64,000 nt of DNA from Dactylis glomerata (Eukaryota > Streptophyta > Magnoliopsida > Poales > Poaceae), in assembly GCA_007115705.1 (NCBI GenBank), contig QXEO01000339.1, positions 5,304,090 to 5,368,089 of the forward strand. The letters are read 5' to 3'. The notes below the pieces were generated by a model. It did not search any database and had not been told where the DNA came from. It saw nothing but the letters and a program-made list of their open reading frames with translations. Made by a program: the position numbers and the translations under genes. Shown in pieces: positions 1 through 10,935 of the stretch (positions are counted from its first letter, which is position 1; every line of letters begins with the position of its first letter).

Positions 1-557
1 GTACACACAAACTATGCAAACGACTACTACTATACACGTTGATACAGCTAGCATCCACATGCAAACGACTACTGCTGTGTAGACCGATTCATTGAGCTTG
101 ATCTCTGGTACATCGCGAGTGGCCGGTCAGGCCGGACGCGGGCGAGGACGCTTGGAACCGGCCGGAGATAGAGGGTTGCTCACGGGGGAAGGTGGAGGCA
201 GAGGGTCACCGGCGGGAGCGCAGGCGGCGGCCTGGGCGATTTGGAGGTGGACGGTCGCTGTCCTATTGCTCGATGGGGAACGACCAGGATATTTCGGCAA
301 GGAGAGAGAATAGGGAATCGTTTCCAGCCCAGCGGTGGCAGTCTTAGGTAAATACTATGAATGAAATGGTCAAATCCAAATAACGATTCGGGTGTTACGA
401 GGGAAGCTGCGGGAAGCACCTCAAAACGTGCTTTGTTCTATCTGCCTACAAGGTGCTTTGGCTTCGGCAAAGCCAGTGTCCAAAGCAGGCCGTTTGTTTC
501 AATGCCCTAGCTTATTTTAGTGGAAAGCTCAAAAAAGCCCAAACAAACACCCCCTTA
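1..557. other. Unassigned flank ending in a DNA-transposon-like terminus
   Basis: No coding region here can be supported. Bases 100-300 are GC-rich and look like a leader or exon fragment, but no frame gives a recognisable protein. Bases about 430-554 read on the minus strand as GGGGGTGTTTGTTTGGGC followed by a purine-rich stretch, which resembles the ends of grass hAT, Harbinger or Mutator MITEs. Family E sequence starts abruptly at about 558, so this end probably marks the insertion or deletion that truncated E1. The opposite end would lie outside the window. Confidence 0.3.
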
Positions 558-2022
558 CTGCCTGTAAGTAATCTGAGAGCTATGATTGTGTCTCCTAGGA
601 CCCATCATACTTTTGATGGTCATGGGGTAGTTTGAAACCCTTGGGTACATGAGTGGTGCGAACTCTATGAGTAAAGCACGATGCCCCCATCTCTTTTTCA
701 TCATCTTCATAGTCATATGCTTTGGTGGGAGTCCTGGACCTCCGGGTTCCTCCATGTTTTGGATGTTTATGTCGCCTTGGCGATGGTGATCTAGATCGTC
801 AACTACCACTCCAGTGCCAAGGACTGTTGTGACGGTGTGGTGACCTTGGTTTATGCGCTCCTTTGTTGCTATGTGCCTCCTCCTCTTTTGTTGTCAGTTT
901 GTTGCCTACCATCCTTAATCCTTGCCATGCTGCCCGGTGCATATGTTCCCTTGGGTCTCCTAGACTTGGTCATGTTGTGTATAGATACATTTGTGCTGCC
1001 ACAAGCGCTGCTTCTGGTGTCTTTGGTATGATATTGCCTTGCTCATCGACCGATAGGAAGGACGAGTCGAGGTTTTTGGAGAGGCTTTGCCTTTCTAAGT
1101 ACTTGAGGTTTTCAAACCTTGATCCATGCCGACAATGCCTTCTGCTATTTGTGTGTGATGCGTCGTTGCGTGCTTTATGAAAAGTTGCGCTTCCTGCAAT
1201 GGCTGAATCTTTACTTTTTTGTATTTCACTTCTCTCTTTTGCTAGTTGCTTTGATTGATGTCTTAAGGCATAATGATACCCTAAAAACATGTTTTTTCTT
1301 GCATTTGTTGGTATTGGCACGCCGTGCTCTATAGTTGTTTTGATAATTTTCCACTCCTCGGCTGATAGTCGAACTTTTTCCCTGCTTGCCAGAGAATCTG
1401 CAGTTTCTCCTTCTGCTAAGTGATTTGCTCCTCTGTTTATGTTTGCTAGGTTGAGTACCGGATTGTTGTTTTCATCAAGTTCTTCTGAGTTGTCTCCTAC
1501 AATTTCGAGTACTTGATACCGGTTGTCGATCTTGCTGTTGAAGCTTGAGAAGATTGATTCATCATCCTCATGAAGCTCTAGTCCTATCTTCTAGGTGTCT
1601 ATTGATTTGTCTGAAGTGTCATCATGGCAGATCATGAGGTCTTCGAGTTGATTCCCTAAGTCGAGATTCTCCATGGTTTCGTCGAGTTCTGCAATTTTTC
1701 CTCCTACAATTTCTATTGATGCAAAGCTGACCGACGAGTTTGCCTTGCTGGAAGAGCCCACTGATGATTCGGACATTGCAATTGTCTTGGCTTCGCATGC
1801 CGACGGATCCAAGTTCGTCGGATCTGAAAGGCGAATCGAACCTCAAGATCCGACGTGAAAGTTTAGGCTTTCGATCGTCAGGTCCATATCTTGATCCATG
1901 CTCTCAAATATTAGAGTGAAGTTTGACGGGTGAGGCTGAAAATCGACGGTTCCGAAGGATATCTGGTTTTTGTCGACTTCTGGACTACTGTTGGCTAAAA
2001 GCGAAAAAGCTGTCGAATTCAT
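558..2022 (-). pseudogene. Broken gag of family E (copy E1)
   Basis: Minus-strand gag remnant beginning at the ATG at 2022, the same MNSTAF start as in copies E2 and E3, 24 bases past the primer site. The frame then runs through the acidic N-terminal part (serine- and glutamate-rich, with an LDLGNQLEDLMICHDD-like stretch) and into the basic linker before the retrotransposon gag domain. Several stops and frameshifts break it, for example near 1590 and 970. It ends at the truncation point near 558, before the capsid core. It cannot make a functional Gag. The assignment rests on its alignment with the two fuller copies in this window. Confidence 0.75.
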
Positions 2023-2059
2023 GATTCCAATGCCTAGAGTCCCCACGGTCGGCGCCAAT

Positions 2060-2394
2060 TGACAAGGGTTAACTCGACAAATGTCCTAGATGAAGGACTT
2101 AGGATCGGGGGAATAGGGCGTTGGATGAACTCGAAGGTAAAGATCAGTCAAACAAGGCGTGTATTGAGAATAAACATGGTGGTCGACTTGGCTTAATTTC
2201 AATCTGTCCCTGACCGGCCTCTCCTGGCCCCTATATATAGGTGGCCAGGTCTCAAGGAACCGGTTGGGTCCGATATATATTACAATATCGATATACGACA
2301 TGGACTCGTACTTCGACTATGATTACACTTGGGCCTAGCTTAACGGGCCTCAGGGGTACGCAAGTAACGGGCTCTATTATCTATACCCTTGTCA
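2060..2394 (-). repeat. LTR of copy E1, with adjacent primer-binding site and TATA box
   Basis: 335 bp LTR. On the plus strand it begins TGACAAGGGTTAACTCGAC and ends CTATACCCTTGTCA, so on the element strand it starts TGACAAGGG and ends GTTAACCCTTGTCA. A TATA-box candidate CTATATATAG lies at 2231-2240. The adjacent primer-binding site, TTGGCGCCGACCG on the minus strand, is at 2046-2058. Confidence 0.85.
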
Positions 2395-2399
2395 GAGAC

Positions 2400-2663
2400 T
2401 GTGGTGCCTTCCTTAACTAAACTAAATCTAGGATATCCAATCACTTGATCCACAAAAGTGTGAGGAGGAAACTTGACTAGGTAGGACCAGTCTCTTAATT
2501 CTCTGATATGCCACGGCCAGTTTGTTTCGTAGAAGTTAGAGAACTCTTTTGCCAGTTCCTCCTTGAAAACTTCTCCTTCCTCTATTGTCACAACTCCACA
2601 ATTTTTGGTCGAGCTGATTGGAATGACTGAGATCTCTAGGGCTTTGATGCATGTAAAGTGCAT
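2400..2663 (-). pseudogene. DUF4283-like fragment
   Basis: A minus-strand frame starting at 2663 reads MHFTCIKALEISVIPIS, then a region with ELAKEFSNFY, WPWHIRELRDWSYLVKFPP and VIGYPRFSL. The order 'W.W..REL..W.YLV.FPP' followed by a short 'K.G' turn resembles the plant DUF4283 domain. That domain is found beside zinc knuckles in retroelement and transposon proteins. The frame is open for about 90 codons and is then cut by the E1 LTR at 2395. No zinc knuckle, promoter or splice site is visible. The family match is from memory of the domain pattern and is only moderately secure. Confidence 0.45.
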
Positions 2664-3723
2664 CCATGAACTTTGTAGTTTATTAGATCATATTCTTTGT
2701 TATTTGATAGTTGTATAATGACCTGGACTTGTTTGCCATTGATTCTAGGGGTTTTCTAAACAATCCCCTTTCATTTGGTTTTGATTTCCTTGTTTTTGCA
2801 TGTTTTTGACTTTCACGGACCTTGAGGACGTCAAACGGACCAAAACTTTCTACCACGTCATTTTTTCGAGAAATAGATGACCGCAAGAAGAATAAGTCAA
2901 TGGGGGATGCCACGAGGACCAAAAGAGGGGGGACCATGCGGTCCCACATGCTGACCATGTGGTGGGCCCCATATGGGCCCTCAAGCATCGTTTTGATGCA
3001 ACCTTGGACTCTACGAAACCTTCTTGACCTAAAACCGACTATATACCCCCCCCCCAATGATTTCATGACGAGGGCGGCAGAGAAACATGAAACACAGCAT
3101 ATGGATCTGAAGACTACGAGGATAGGATGGCAGATGCTACCAGAGCTGCTCCGGTTTCCCCTTCGCCTCCATCGACATCATCTCCTTTAGCAACATTATG
3201 AAGAGGGATTAGTTCACCCCCTGGATATGGGGATCATGGAAGTAACTTATATCAAACTCTCTCTCTCGTGCTTCATAGATTAGAGTCACATGAGCTGCCT
3301 ATCATGATTGTGACCATATTTTTTTACCTATGTGGTGGATATTATGTTTGTGAGATGATTTATGAGATGCAAATATGTTTATGTCCTTGATCTATGAGTA
3401 GATGTATATGTTACCCTATCCTTGTTTGCTGGTCTTGATCACACTAGTATGCTAGGACGCGTGTGGAGGGGATGTGTGCATTAGTTGGAGCAATCTTGTA
3501 GTGGTTTGGGGAAGTGACATAAAGCTCTAGGTTGCTAAGGTTTTCACCTTTCTATGGTTGCCTCACTAGGGAGAATGGTTAATCATGCATAAAAGTTTAG
3601 TGACATAAAAGGACCCCTTGCTTGCAAGGATGCATGTGTTTTCAACATCATGTTACATCGCTTTATGCAATACCCTGTTAAGTCTTAAATTTGACTTGAC
3701 ACGGACTCCCTTGTCAAAGATGT
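2664..3723 (+). repeat. Gypsy LTR-like remnant (Athila-type suspected)
   Basis: About 1 kb without a supported gene. It has the layout of a cereal gypsy LTR: a GC-rich segment, a TATA-like CTATATACCC at about 3039-3048 followed by a C run, a leader with 'GGGATTAGTTCACCCCCTGG', then an AT-rich tail. The style recalls the Sabrina/WHAM/Fatima-like LTRs of Triticeae. Neither terminus is certain, and the right side is cut by the LTR of G1. Confidence 0.4.
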
Positions 3724-4751
3724 TGTTGGCACAAAAACTGCCGCGCAAGACCAAGATAGCTATCGTGCTTTCGTGACGACGGGCGAATGCTTTCCGAGCA
3801 AAGCAACAAAGACCCTCTCGCTTTCGTGGAGGAGAACCGACCGTTTTTCAGGACAAAACGGCAAAGATCGATCAAACCCCAGATCTGCTAGGGCATAGAC
3901 AAAACGGCAAAGATCGACCAAACCCTAGATCTGCTAGGGCATGGCAGAGAAGAACGATATAAAGGTAAAGAAAAATAGTACGTAAAAATAGATGTGTATT
4001 TGTGATAGATCGATTGCTGGGGCTCTCGTTCAATTGGCCAATGCCTTTAAATAGGCCACAGGACTTTGCGTTACATGCCAGACTTGACTCGTACACGAGC
4101 GGTACTCTAAAACCCTAAAACCGAACCGACTAGAACTTGGCCAGGTAATAAATAAACTTCGGGTCCTGAATCGGCCAGCTGACACCTTCGGCCAAATTCA
4201 CGTGCATACCGGCACCACTTGAGTATATGAATACAATACTCTGGCCATGATGCTAATCCAACTCGTAAGGACTGAACGTAGATGTGCATGTAAGTTTTGT
4301 TGTTGCAACTTTCTTCACGTGGTAGTGGTGGTCTTCATAGGATTTGCAAAATTTCCTTCAGTTTGGCATCCGAAACTTTCTAGAACTTGGTAGCACCGTT
4401 GCAGCTCAAAATATTCCCAAGTCTAGCTAGAACATTGCTTTATGTAGCTTCTTATCCATGCAAATTCTTGTGTCATTTCTTAAACAATACAAACTGATTA
4501 GCTAGATTGACTACTAAATTACTTTGGCCAATCATACAAACTTACTAGCCAAATTACATCTGAAGTTATCTCTTTAACCATGCTTTACATCCATGACTTG
4601 AATAATTAATTTGTCACACCTGATACGCCGCTTCATGTATTTTGAACTAAATATGAAGTTCAAATATACATGTCAGTCGAATATTTAACCACACCGATAT
4701 TAAATTAATTTGGCCTATAAAATACCTAATAGCCAAATTATGTATTCAACA
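3724..4751 (-). repeat. Probable 3' LTR of gypsy G1
   Basis: A TG...CA-bounded segment of about 1.03 kb (TGTTGGCACA ... TATTCAACA on the plus strand). On the element strand it is preceded by the purine-rich ACAGGGGGCATG, a plausible polypurine tract. The sequence on its left is not a primer site, which fits a 3' rather than a 5' LTR. A second copy is not in the window, so the boundaries are provisional. It contains a near-duplicated stretch at about 3855-3945 ('CAAAACGGCAAAGATCGA'). Confidence 0.45.
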
Positions 4752-4754
4752 CAT

Positions 4755-5116
4755 GCCCCCTGTTTTTGGTACAATTATATTTATCAAAAACAATATAACA
4801 ATACCTTAGGACGATGTTGATCATTTCACCGGCCATATAGTTGCTTAAGACGATGTCTAAAGAAATATATCTGACAAACCTTCTGTTCTGCTAAGGGCGA
4901 TGTTCAAAGAAGACATCGGCCTTTTTTTGTTACGGCGATATGAATAATATATTGGCTATTTTTTTAGGTTGATACTTTAAATAGTGGTTACCTCGGGATG
5001 ATATAAATTGCTTCACCAACCATTATTGCTCAGGGCAATGTCCAAAGAATATATTGGCCAAATCTTCTTAGGGCGATATTTTGAATATATACCAGCCAAA
5101 TTTTGCTTAGGGTGAT
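4755..5116 (-). repeat. Degenerate tandem repeats in the 3' region of G1
   Basis: Four to six diverged copies of a roughly 50-60 bp unit with the plus-strand core 'TTGCTTAGGGCGATGTC' then 'AAGAATATATTGGCCA'. They lie just inside the LTR of G1, where Tat-like gypsy elements often carry variable tandem repeats. There is no coding signal. Confidence 0.5.
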
Positions 5117-5449
5117 TGACGAGGGTTAACTCGACAAATGTCCTAGATGAAGGACTTAGGATCGGGGGAATAGGGCGTCGGATGAACTCGAAGGTAAATC
5201 AGTCAAACAAGGTGTGTATCGAAAGTACACATGGTGGTTAACTTGGCTTGCTTTCAATCTGTCCCTCATCTTCCTCTCCTGGCCCCTATATATAGGTGGC
5301 CAGCTCTCAAGGTACGGGAGGGGTCTTATACATATTACAACATCGGTATACGACATGAACTCATATTTTGACTAGGATTACACTTGGGCCTAGCTTAACG
5401 GGCCTCAGGGGTACTCAAGTAACGGGCTCTATTATCTATACCCTTGTCA
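5117..5449 (-). repeat. 3' LTR of copy E2 (left on the plus strand)
   Basis: 333 bp, TGACGAGGG ... CCCTTGTCA. The TATA-box candidate CTATATATAG is at 5286-5295. The flanking GTAGTCCCCGAGATT, read on the element strand, is the polypurine tract CTCGGGGACTAC next to the LTR. Confidence 0.9.
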
Positions 5450-5984
5450 GTAGTCCCCGAGATTCTACCAGAATTGCAGATTTGGGTTGAATCTCCAATC
5501 TTCATATCTTCGACTTGATCAATCTTTTGACTTCTTCTTCTTCATGTAAAAATAATTCACTTCCATTATATTATCTTGCAAGGGGTTTTGATGAATCAAG
5601 CCTGACAACTCTGACGGATCAAGAGGCCAGTTAACTGCCAGAGCAGATACTTGTTACCTACTTCAAATTCAATCCCCTTGGACTCGAATCTGGGAAACTG
5701 GTCAAAACCATTCTTTTGCCGCATTTAGGACTTACAAAGAACGAGTCCAGTGGTTCTCAGGGTACCTAGTGCGTCCACCAGGATTTTCTTCGCATCATAG
5801 ACACAGATAGTTACTAGCAGAGCGCATCCATGTGCGTATACCAGGCCAAACAGGACGGATCCTAGGGTCTTACCTTCACGATATGTTTCAATCATGGCAT
5901 TCGAGTTTCGTCGCGATGACGTAACTCGAGAATCATATGTTGCAGCCTTGTTTGACAGTTTCAGCTCTGAAAATCTTTGGGTTG

Positions 5985-6275
5985 TCCAACCTTGACTAAT
6001 ATAAATTCCCTCCCGATGGGAGTGATTGCACTATTCAAGTCTTCTTTCGCCTTCTTTTACTCTCTCAGGAATTTTAAGAATTTCGTTGGGTGCGCGACCA
6101 GCGCTCCCGATGGGAGTAGCCCCCGAGGCTATAGTCAAAAATGTGTTTCGACTATAGGCTCAAATAAATTTTTCTTCCTTCATCCGCCACATAGCAGCTC
6201 ATTTGATAATATCGTCGGGTGCGTGGCCAGCGCTCCCGATGATAGTAGCCCCCGAGGCTATAGTCGAATATTTTT
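5985..6275. repeat. Diverged tandem repeats of family E (copy E2)
   Basis: Two clear units and one partial unit. The core is 'CAGCGCTCCCGATGGGAGTA' followed by 'GCCCCCGAGGCTATAGTC' and 'TATAGGCTCAAA', at about 6090-6165 and 6213-6290, with a partial unit near 6003-6030. The same repeats occupy the same place in E3. They contain the near-palindrome CTCCCGATGGGAG and lie between the polypurine tract and the promoter of the antisense gene. Confidence 0.7.
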
Positions 6276-6613
6276 GGGTATAGACTCAAAGATGGGTTTT
6301 CTTACCTGATGCCTCTTTATCTTGTGTAACAAATTTTTTTGGGTTCCTCGATCAGCACTGATGGCATGCTAGACTTTTTGCTGAATTTTCTATGAGTATC
6401 CATAACTATCACGTTGTATCTTTGATGCTTTTATTTCCCCGTTACTCGAACGCCTATGACGTCATTAGTAGAATCACTCTGTGTGTGATTTGACTGTGCA
6501 CTGACCATTGCTCATGGGCAGCGCAGTAATTTTACGATTTTTCCTGCCCGTTAGTGGGCTACCGCTTCCGCTTCTTGTGCCACGTCTCAGCCCACGTTCC
6601 TTCGTCAGGAAGC

Positions 6614-6621
6614 TTTATAAG
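6614..6621 (+). promoter_or_regulatory. TATA box of the antisense gene in E2
   Basis: TTTATAAG lies 122 bases before the ATG at 6736. It sits in a block conserved with E3: 'CCGTTAGTGGGCT.CCGCTTCCGCT', then 'CAGCCCACGTTCCTTC', then the TATA element and 'GGGATAGTGGGG'. Conservation of this block in both copies, on the strand opposite gag, supports a dedicated promoter. Confidence 0.6.
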
Positions 6622-6735
6622 GGGGATAGTGGGGCTGTTATTGTTTACCAGTTCCTTGTCCTTCCACCGCCACCATTGATGTATCTCTCTTGCACTTCTG
6701 AGCTCCTTCGCAGCCCCCGAGCGTAGCTTCTGTAG

Positions 6736-9453
6736 ATGCGCGTCAAAAGTCTCACTCACAAGAACCAGATGGGGAAGAAGAAGATCACCAATGCGTCAAC
6801 CAGCTGGGTGCCCTCTGAGTTCGAGCAATCCGATCTGACGAAGGCCCATGACAATGGATTTCTCGCCGAAGGTGGCCAAGTCATCTTCCCCAGCACCGAA
6901 CGCATCCCCAAGCCCCCGAGCGGCTATTGGGTGATGTTTCTTGCCTTTCTTTTGTGCAGCTCGTCCTTTCCTGCCCAAGAATTTCTTCATGGGCTTCTCT
7001 TCATTTACGGCGTGCAGCTTCACCAGCTCACACCAAATTCTATTTTGCACATCGCTTGTTTCGTTACTCTTTGTGAGTCTTTCCTGGGAATCGAACCTCA
7101 TTGGATTCTCTAGAAATATCTCTTCCGCCTTTGCCCTAGTGTCTCTTTATCATAGAAACCTGAGCTAGGCGGGGTTGTTGTTTCTGTCCGTGCTGAGGCA
7201 CATTATTTGGAGTTTAACATGGCTGGCTCGGTGCAAGGTTGGAGGAAGAAGTGGTTTTATATCAAAGATCAAAAAATTCTTCCTCTGACCAGTACGGCAT
7301 TGCCCCCTTTGATGCCAATAAAGATCTGAAGAAATGGTCGTCGTGGGATTCTCCTCCCACAGAAGCTGAGATGGAAAGTATCAAGCCCTTGCTGGAATGC
7401 ATCCAAGCTCTGAAGAGTGCGAGTGGAGGTGTGCTGTCGGGGACGCAGCTCATGGCGTTCTTTCTGCAGCGGCAAATTCAGCCCCTTCAACATCGCGTTT
7501 CCAAGCTTTGGTCATACTCTGGCTCGGGGGATTCTTCTCGAGTGTCCAAAAAGGACATAGATAAGAAGGATCTCAACAAACAAGTGAGAGCTCTAACTAC
7601 TCTCACAAAAGATGACGAGATTCCAGCGTTAGCAGCTGATTTCTTCGACTCCGAGCATCCCTTGCCTGCGGTATGTGCTCTTTCTTCTCATTTATTCATC
7701 TTCTTGTATTTTGGTGTTGCTTTTGTGATAGCTTTGCGACTTGTTCTTGTGCAGGGCCACCAATCCTTTGTTTCCGTCCTCCTCTTCTAGAGGGAGGACC
7801 TATTCAGGCTGATCCTATTTCTGCTACTTCCGAAGTCCCCGAGGCTGACGAAAGCTAGGACGGAGATTATGCCGAAGTTTTGCTAGAAGAAGATAGTTCG
7901 ACTACATCGCCTCCTCCTGCACATTCTGAAGAACCTAGCCTTGATAAGAAGAGGAAATGTGTCGAAGAGCTTCTTTCTTCGAGTACTTCTCCTCCCAAAA
8001 ATGCGGTCAGGGAGCCCTCTGCTCCCAATCCTCCTGAAACTAAAAATTTTGACCTTTTGGACTCATGAGTCTTGCTGATTCAAATACCTATCTTTTATTC
8101 GTTTTCTTTCTTTTGACTAATGCAAAGTTTTTGCTTTGTGTTCCCTTTTCAGTGACGATGAGGACCCGAAAAGGGATGCTGCCACTTCTTGCCTTGTTGA
8201 TACTTTTGCTGCCGATGAGCTGCCTTCTCAAGAGGCTCCTATGGTAGTGAAGTTGCCAAAAGCCCCTGTTAAGAAGGGTACCTCTTCTCGTGCTTCCAAA
8301 CGTCTGAAGAAGGCGATGACGGCGAGCGCTTCCCTTGACACCCATCAACCAGTGGGTTCTCCTGATGACGTAAGTACTGCTTCTTGTAGCTTTCTCTTTT
8401 TATTGCTTGAATTTTTCTTCTCATGCCTTCCTTTAGCAGATTTTGATGAAATAATTTGTCTCCCTGGGCACTGAGTGCATCGAGTTCCTGAAGGCTGCTC
8501 AGCCTTCTCGGGGTAAGCCTTTTTTTATGTTGCGTATTCTGCCTGTCCCGTGTCTCTTTCCATGGTTTCTTATTCGCCTTTCCTTTTCTTGTTCCGTACT
8601 GCAGATGCTTTGATGGCGACGAATGCGCGCATAGTGTCTCTAGAAGCCGAACTCAATGCCTCTAGAAAGGCTTGGGATACTGCTACTGCTGCCAAGGTTG
8701 CAGCTGAGAAGGCAGCTATGTCAGTAGCAACCAAGGCAAAGAAGGCTGAGAAGGCACTTACTGATGCTGATCAGGGGCGTGTTAAAAGATTTTGGCTCTT
8801 GCTGGTGGTAAATACCGTGCTGTTCTCTTTTTGTCTATTTGCTCATTCTCCTACTTGCTGGTGTTTGCTCATTATCGCTTGTCTCTGTCTTTTGTATTTC
8901 CGCAGAGAACACTGGAGTATCTTTGGCGCCTTTACAGCCGAACGATGAAGATCCTCTAATGGATGTGTTGAATTTGCTAGAGTCAAACTGGATATCGGTC
9001 CAGGAAATTCTCTAGATTACTCGCCGCGTGCTAACACGGATGTTTGTCGGGTTATGGTCGAAGAAAAGGGCGAATATGCCAGCTGATGACCTCAAGAAAC
9101 TTGCCACAACCTTCGACACCGTTGAAGATCCTATTCTGGCGATGAAGAGCCGTTCGGTGAAGCGAGGTGTCGAAGGGGCCATTGCACTTGCTCAATCGCA
9201 CGGTGAGGAGGTGAATTGGGAGAAGGTTAGCTCTTCTCATGCTCGACCTCTTTTGGAGCTGCTGGGCTTCTTCGAGAAGGCGAAGAAGTATGCGCCAGGC
9301 ATCGTGTCGATTATCACTCCATCAGCGGCTTCTTCGACTTCCACACCGACCTCTTCAACTCCTGCGGCAAGTGCTTCGATGCCTCCGCCAAGCGCTAGTG
9401 CTGCCTCTTCCGCACCTTCTACCGCCACGGAGCCTGCTACTGAGGTGGCATAG
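6736..9453 (+). pseudogene. Antisense 'putative gypsy type transposon' (Transposase_28-like) gene, E2
   Basis: A multi-exon gene opposite to gag. Exon 1 (6736 to about 7670) begins MRVKSL and encodes the conserved core: 'PPSGYWVMFLAFLL', 'FLHGLLFIYGVQLHQLTPNS', 'ILHIACFVTLCESFLGIEPH', then 'VQGWRKKWFYIKD'. This matches the plant domain called putative gypsy type transposon (PF04195). Later exons give an acidic Ser/Pro-rich region with KKRK, a coiled coil (about 8604-8790, 'RIVSLEAELNASRKAW') and a C-terminal domain (8906-9453, 'VLTRMFVGLW', 'VSIITPSAAS') ending at the stop at 9453. Canonical GT and AG sites flank most introns. It is broken by stops at about 7111 and 7156, a frameshift near 7270, and stops near 7856 and 9013. 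The donor at about 8064 reads GA where E3 has GT. Its biochemical role is unknown; the domain name is historical. Confidence 0.75.
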
Positions 9454-9599
9454 ATTTAGTCTTTCTTTGTAGTCTTCTTTTCTTTTGATGTAGCAAACTC
9501 GTTCATATTTTGCCTGAAAATCAGTCAGGGAACTCTACACTCTTTGTAAATACTTCGCCTTTATGAAATGTTGTGCTTGTTTGCTTTTCTAAGTTGTTT

Positions 9600-10561
9600 T
9601 CCTCTTGTCTTCTTGCCTTCTAGCGTGAGTGCACTGGTGGACCAATGGATCGTGGTTGTGAGTCGCCTCCTGCCAATGCGTTTCGCTCTGCGATTCCTTC
9701 GCCTCCTCGTTCTCCTTGCTGATGCACCGAATACTTGTTGAGGATTTCGGACCTCAAAGGTCGTTTGTCTTTGATGAAGCATCAGGCAAAAACTGCTATG
9801 GACCAGGCCGGCAAATCTTATGGCTTGATGAAGCAGATATCCATTCTGGAAGATAAAGTGTCGGGTCTGGTGGCCCAAGTTACACATCTGAATGAGTGTG
9901 ATTCTTTTCTTGTTGACTTCATCGAATTAGCTTGTGAGCAGCTGAAGTTTAGTTTTCCTGCAGACCTTCTCAAAATTATTGCCGCTACTTTTGTCTTTGT
10001 ATTTTGATGAGTTTGCGCCTTCCAGGTACTTGCTTACATCCTGCTGATGAAAACCATCGAGTTGCTGAGCGAAGCGCAGCTTTGGAGAAAGTATCGAAAG
10101 ATACGACTTCTTTGTGGGCTAACCTGCGGCGCCGCAGTGCTGTTGTTCTCCAATAGGATCGTGCTCAGCACATTGGGGAGGCTGTTGATGGTTGTCAAAG
10201 ATCCTTGATGACAATGTATACCGTTATGCTTCCCCGCAATCCTCCGCCAGGAAGCTTTAAGCAGCTACTCGATGTTTTCAAATCTAGTCAATGAATTCAT
10301 CGGCTGATAGAGCTCAACTTAGTGGCTGGTGCCAATTTTGCTCTTGGATGGATACGCAAGTGGCATCCAATGCTGAATTATAGTTCCATGTCACTAAGTT
10401 ATCCCCCAGGGGGCGTGAGGCTGCGAGTCCATATGGATACTATGCTTCAACCGGCGAGGAGGATCATAGCTAGATTGCTTCGAGAGGATGCCAGTTTTTT
10501 TCGCGAGCACCATTACTTGAATCCCCTTGGAGTAGATGATTCGGATCAACCAATGTTGTAA
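9600..10561 (+). pseudogene. Second antisense coding module with coiled coil, E2
   Basis: This lies 150 bases after the first antisense gene, on the same strand. Exon A (about 9600-9950) carries 'RISDLKGRLSLMKHQAKTAM' and 'YGLMKQISILEDKVSGLVAQ', a predicted coiled coil with a leucine/isoleucine heptad pattern. After an intron with its acceptor near 10024, exon B encodes 'RSAALEKVSKD', 'DRAQHIGEAVDGCQRSLMTM', 'VAGANFALGWIRKWHPMLNY', and ends 'LGVDDSDQPML' at 10561. E3 carries the same two exons and the same C-terminus. Stops near 10155 and 10293 break this copy. It may be a separate gene or the 3' part of the first one joined by alternative splicing; the sequence alone does not decide. I do not recognise a function. 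Confidence 0.6.
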
Positions 10562-10935
10562 TGCTTTTATTGTATATATGCTTCGTATGTAGAACGCGAG
10601 AGTTTCCGTTTCTGGGTCTTTTGCCAGAAGTTTTTTGTTCTCAGGGCGTTTTGTGTTTAGTGCGTTTGCCGCAATTTCATTTGAGATATTGAAGACACGT
10701 AAACTCGAATAGGAGGAACTTTGTCTTTATTTATGCTTATAATGTAAGATACATGGGGTGTCCCAACAGATCCGGCCAATGACCTTTGTTCTGGATCTAG
10801 AGAGCATTACCCTAGGATAGCTTGTGGCTTTTATAGCCTTATTTTTCTACTCTACTTTTGCGTACTTGCTCCCTATGTCGCCGAGGTCCTTCCCTCTTCT
10901 CATGTAGCTTCCCCTGGGTCTGACGGTTGTACCCA
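10562..10935. other. Convergent spacer between antisense gene and gag-protease, E2
   Basis: A 374 bp non-coding spacer where the antisense unit and gag-protease end tail to tail. It is conserved with 29210-29505 of E3 ('GAACGCGAGAGTTTC', 'TAATGTAAGATACATGGGGT', 'GATCCGGCC.ATGACC'). AATAAA-like signals are weak. It stands where reverse transcriptase, RNase H and integrase would be in an autonomous relative. Confidence 0.6.

Larger units (their letters stand above)
558..2394 (-). mobile_element. Truncated family E gypsy retrotransposon, copy E1
   Basis: This is the 5' part of a family E element on the minus strand: one LTR, the primer-binding site and about 1.46 kb of gag. It aligns base for base with copy E2 (12410-14234) and copy E3. 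Homology stops abruptly at about 558, inside gag. The right flank is GAGAC; no matching target duplication can be seen because the other end is missing. The LTR, primer site and gag remnant are listed separately. Confidence 0.85.
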
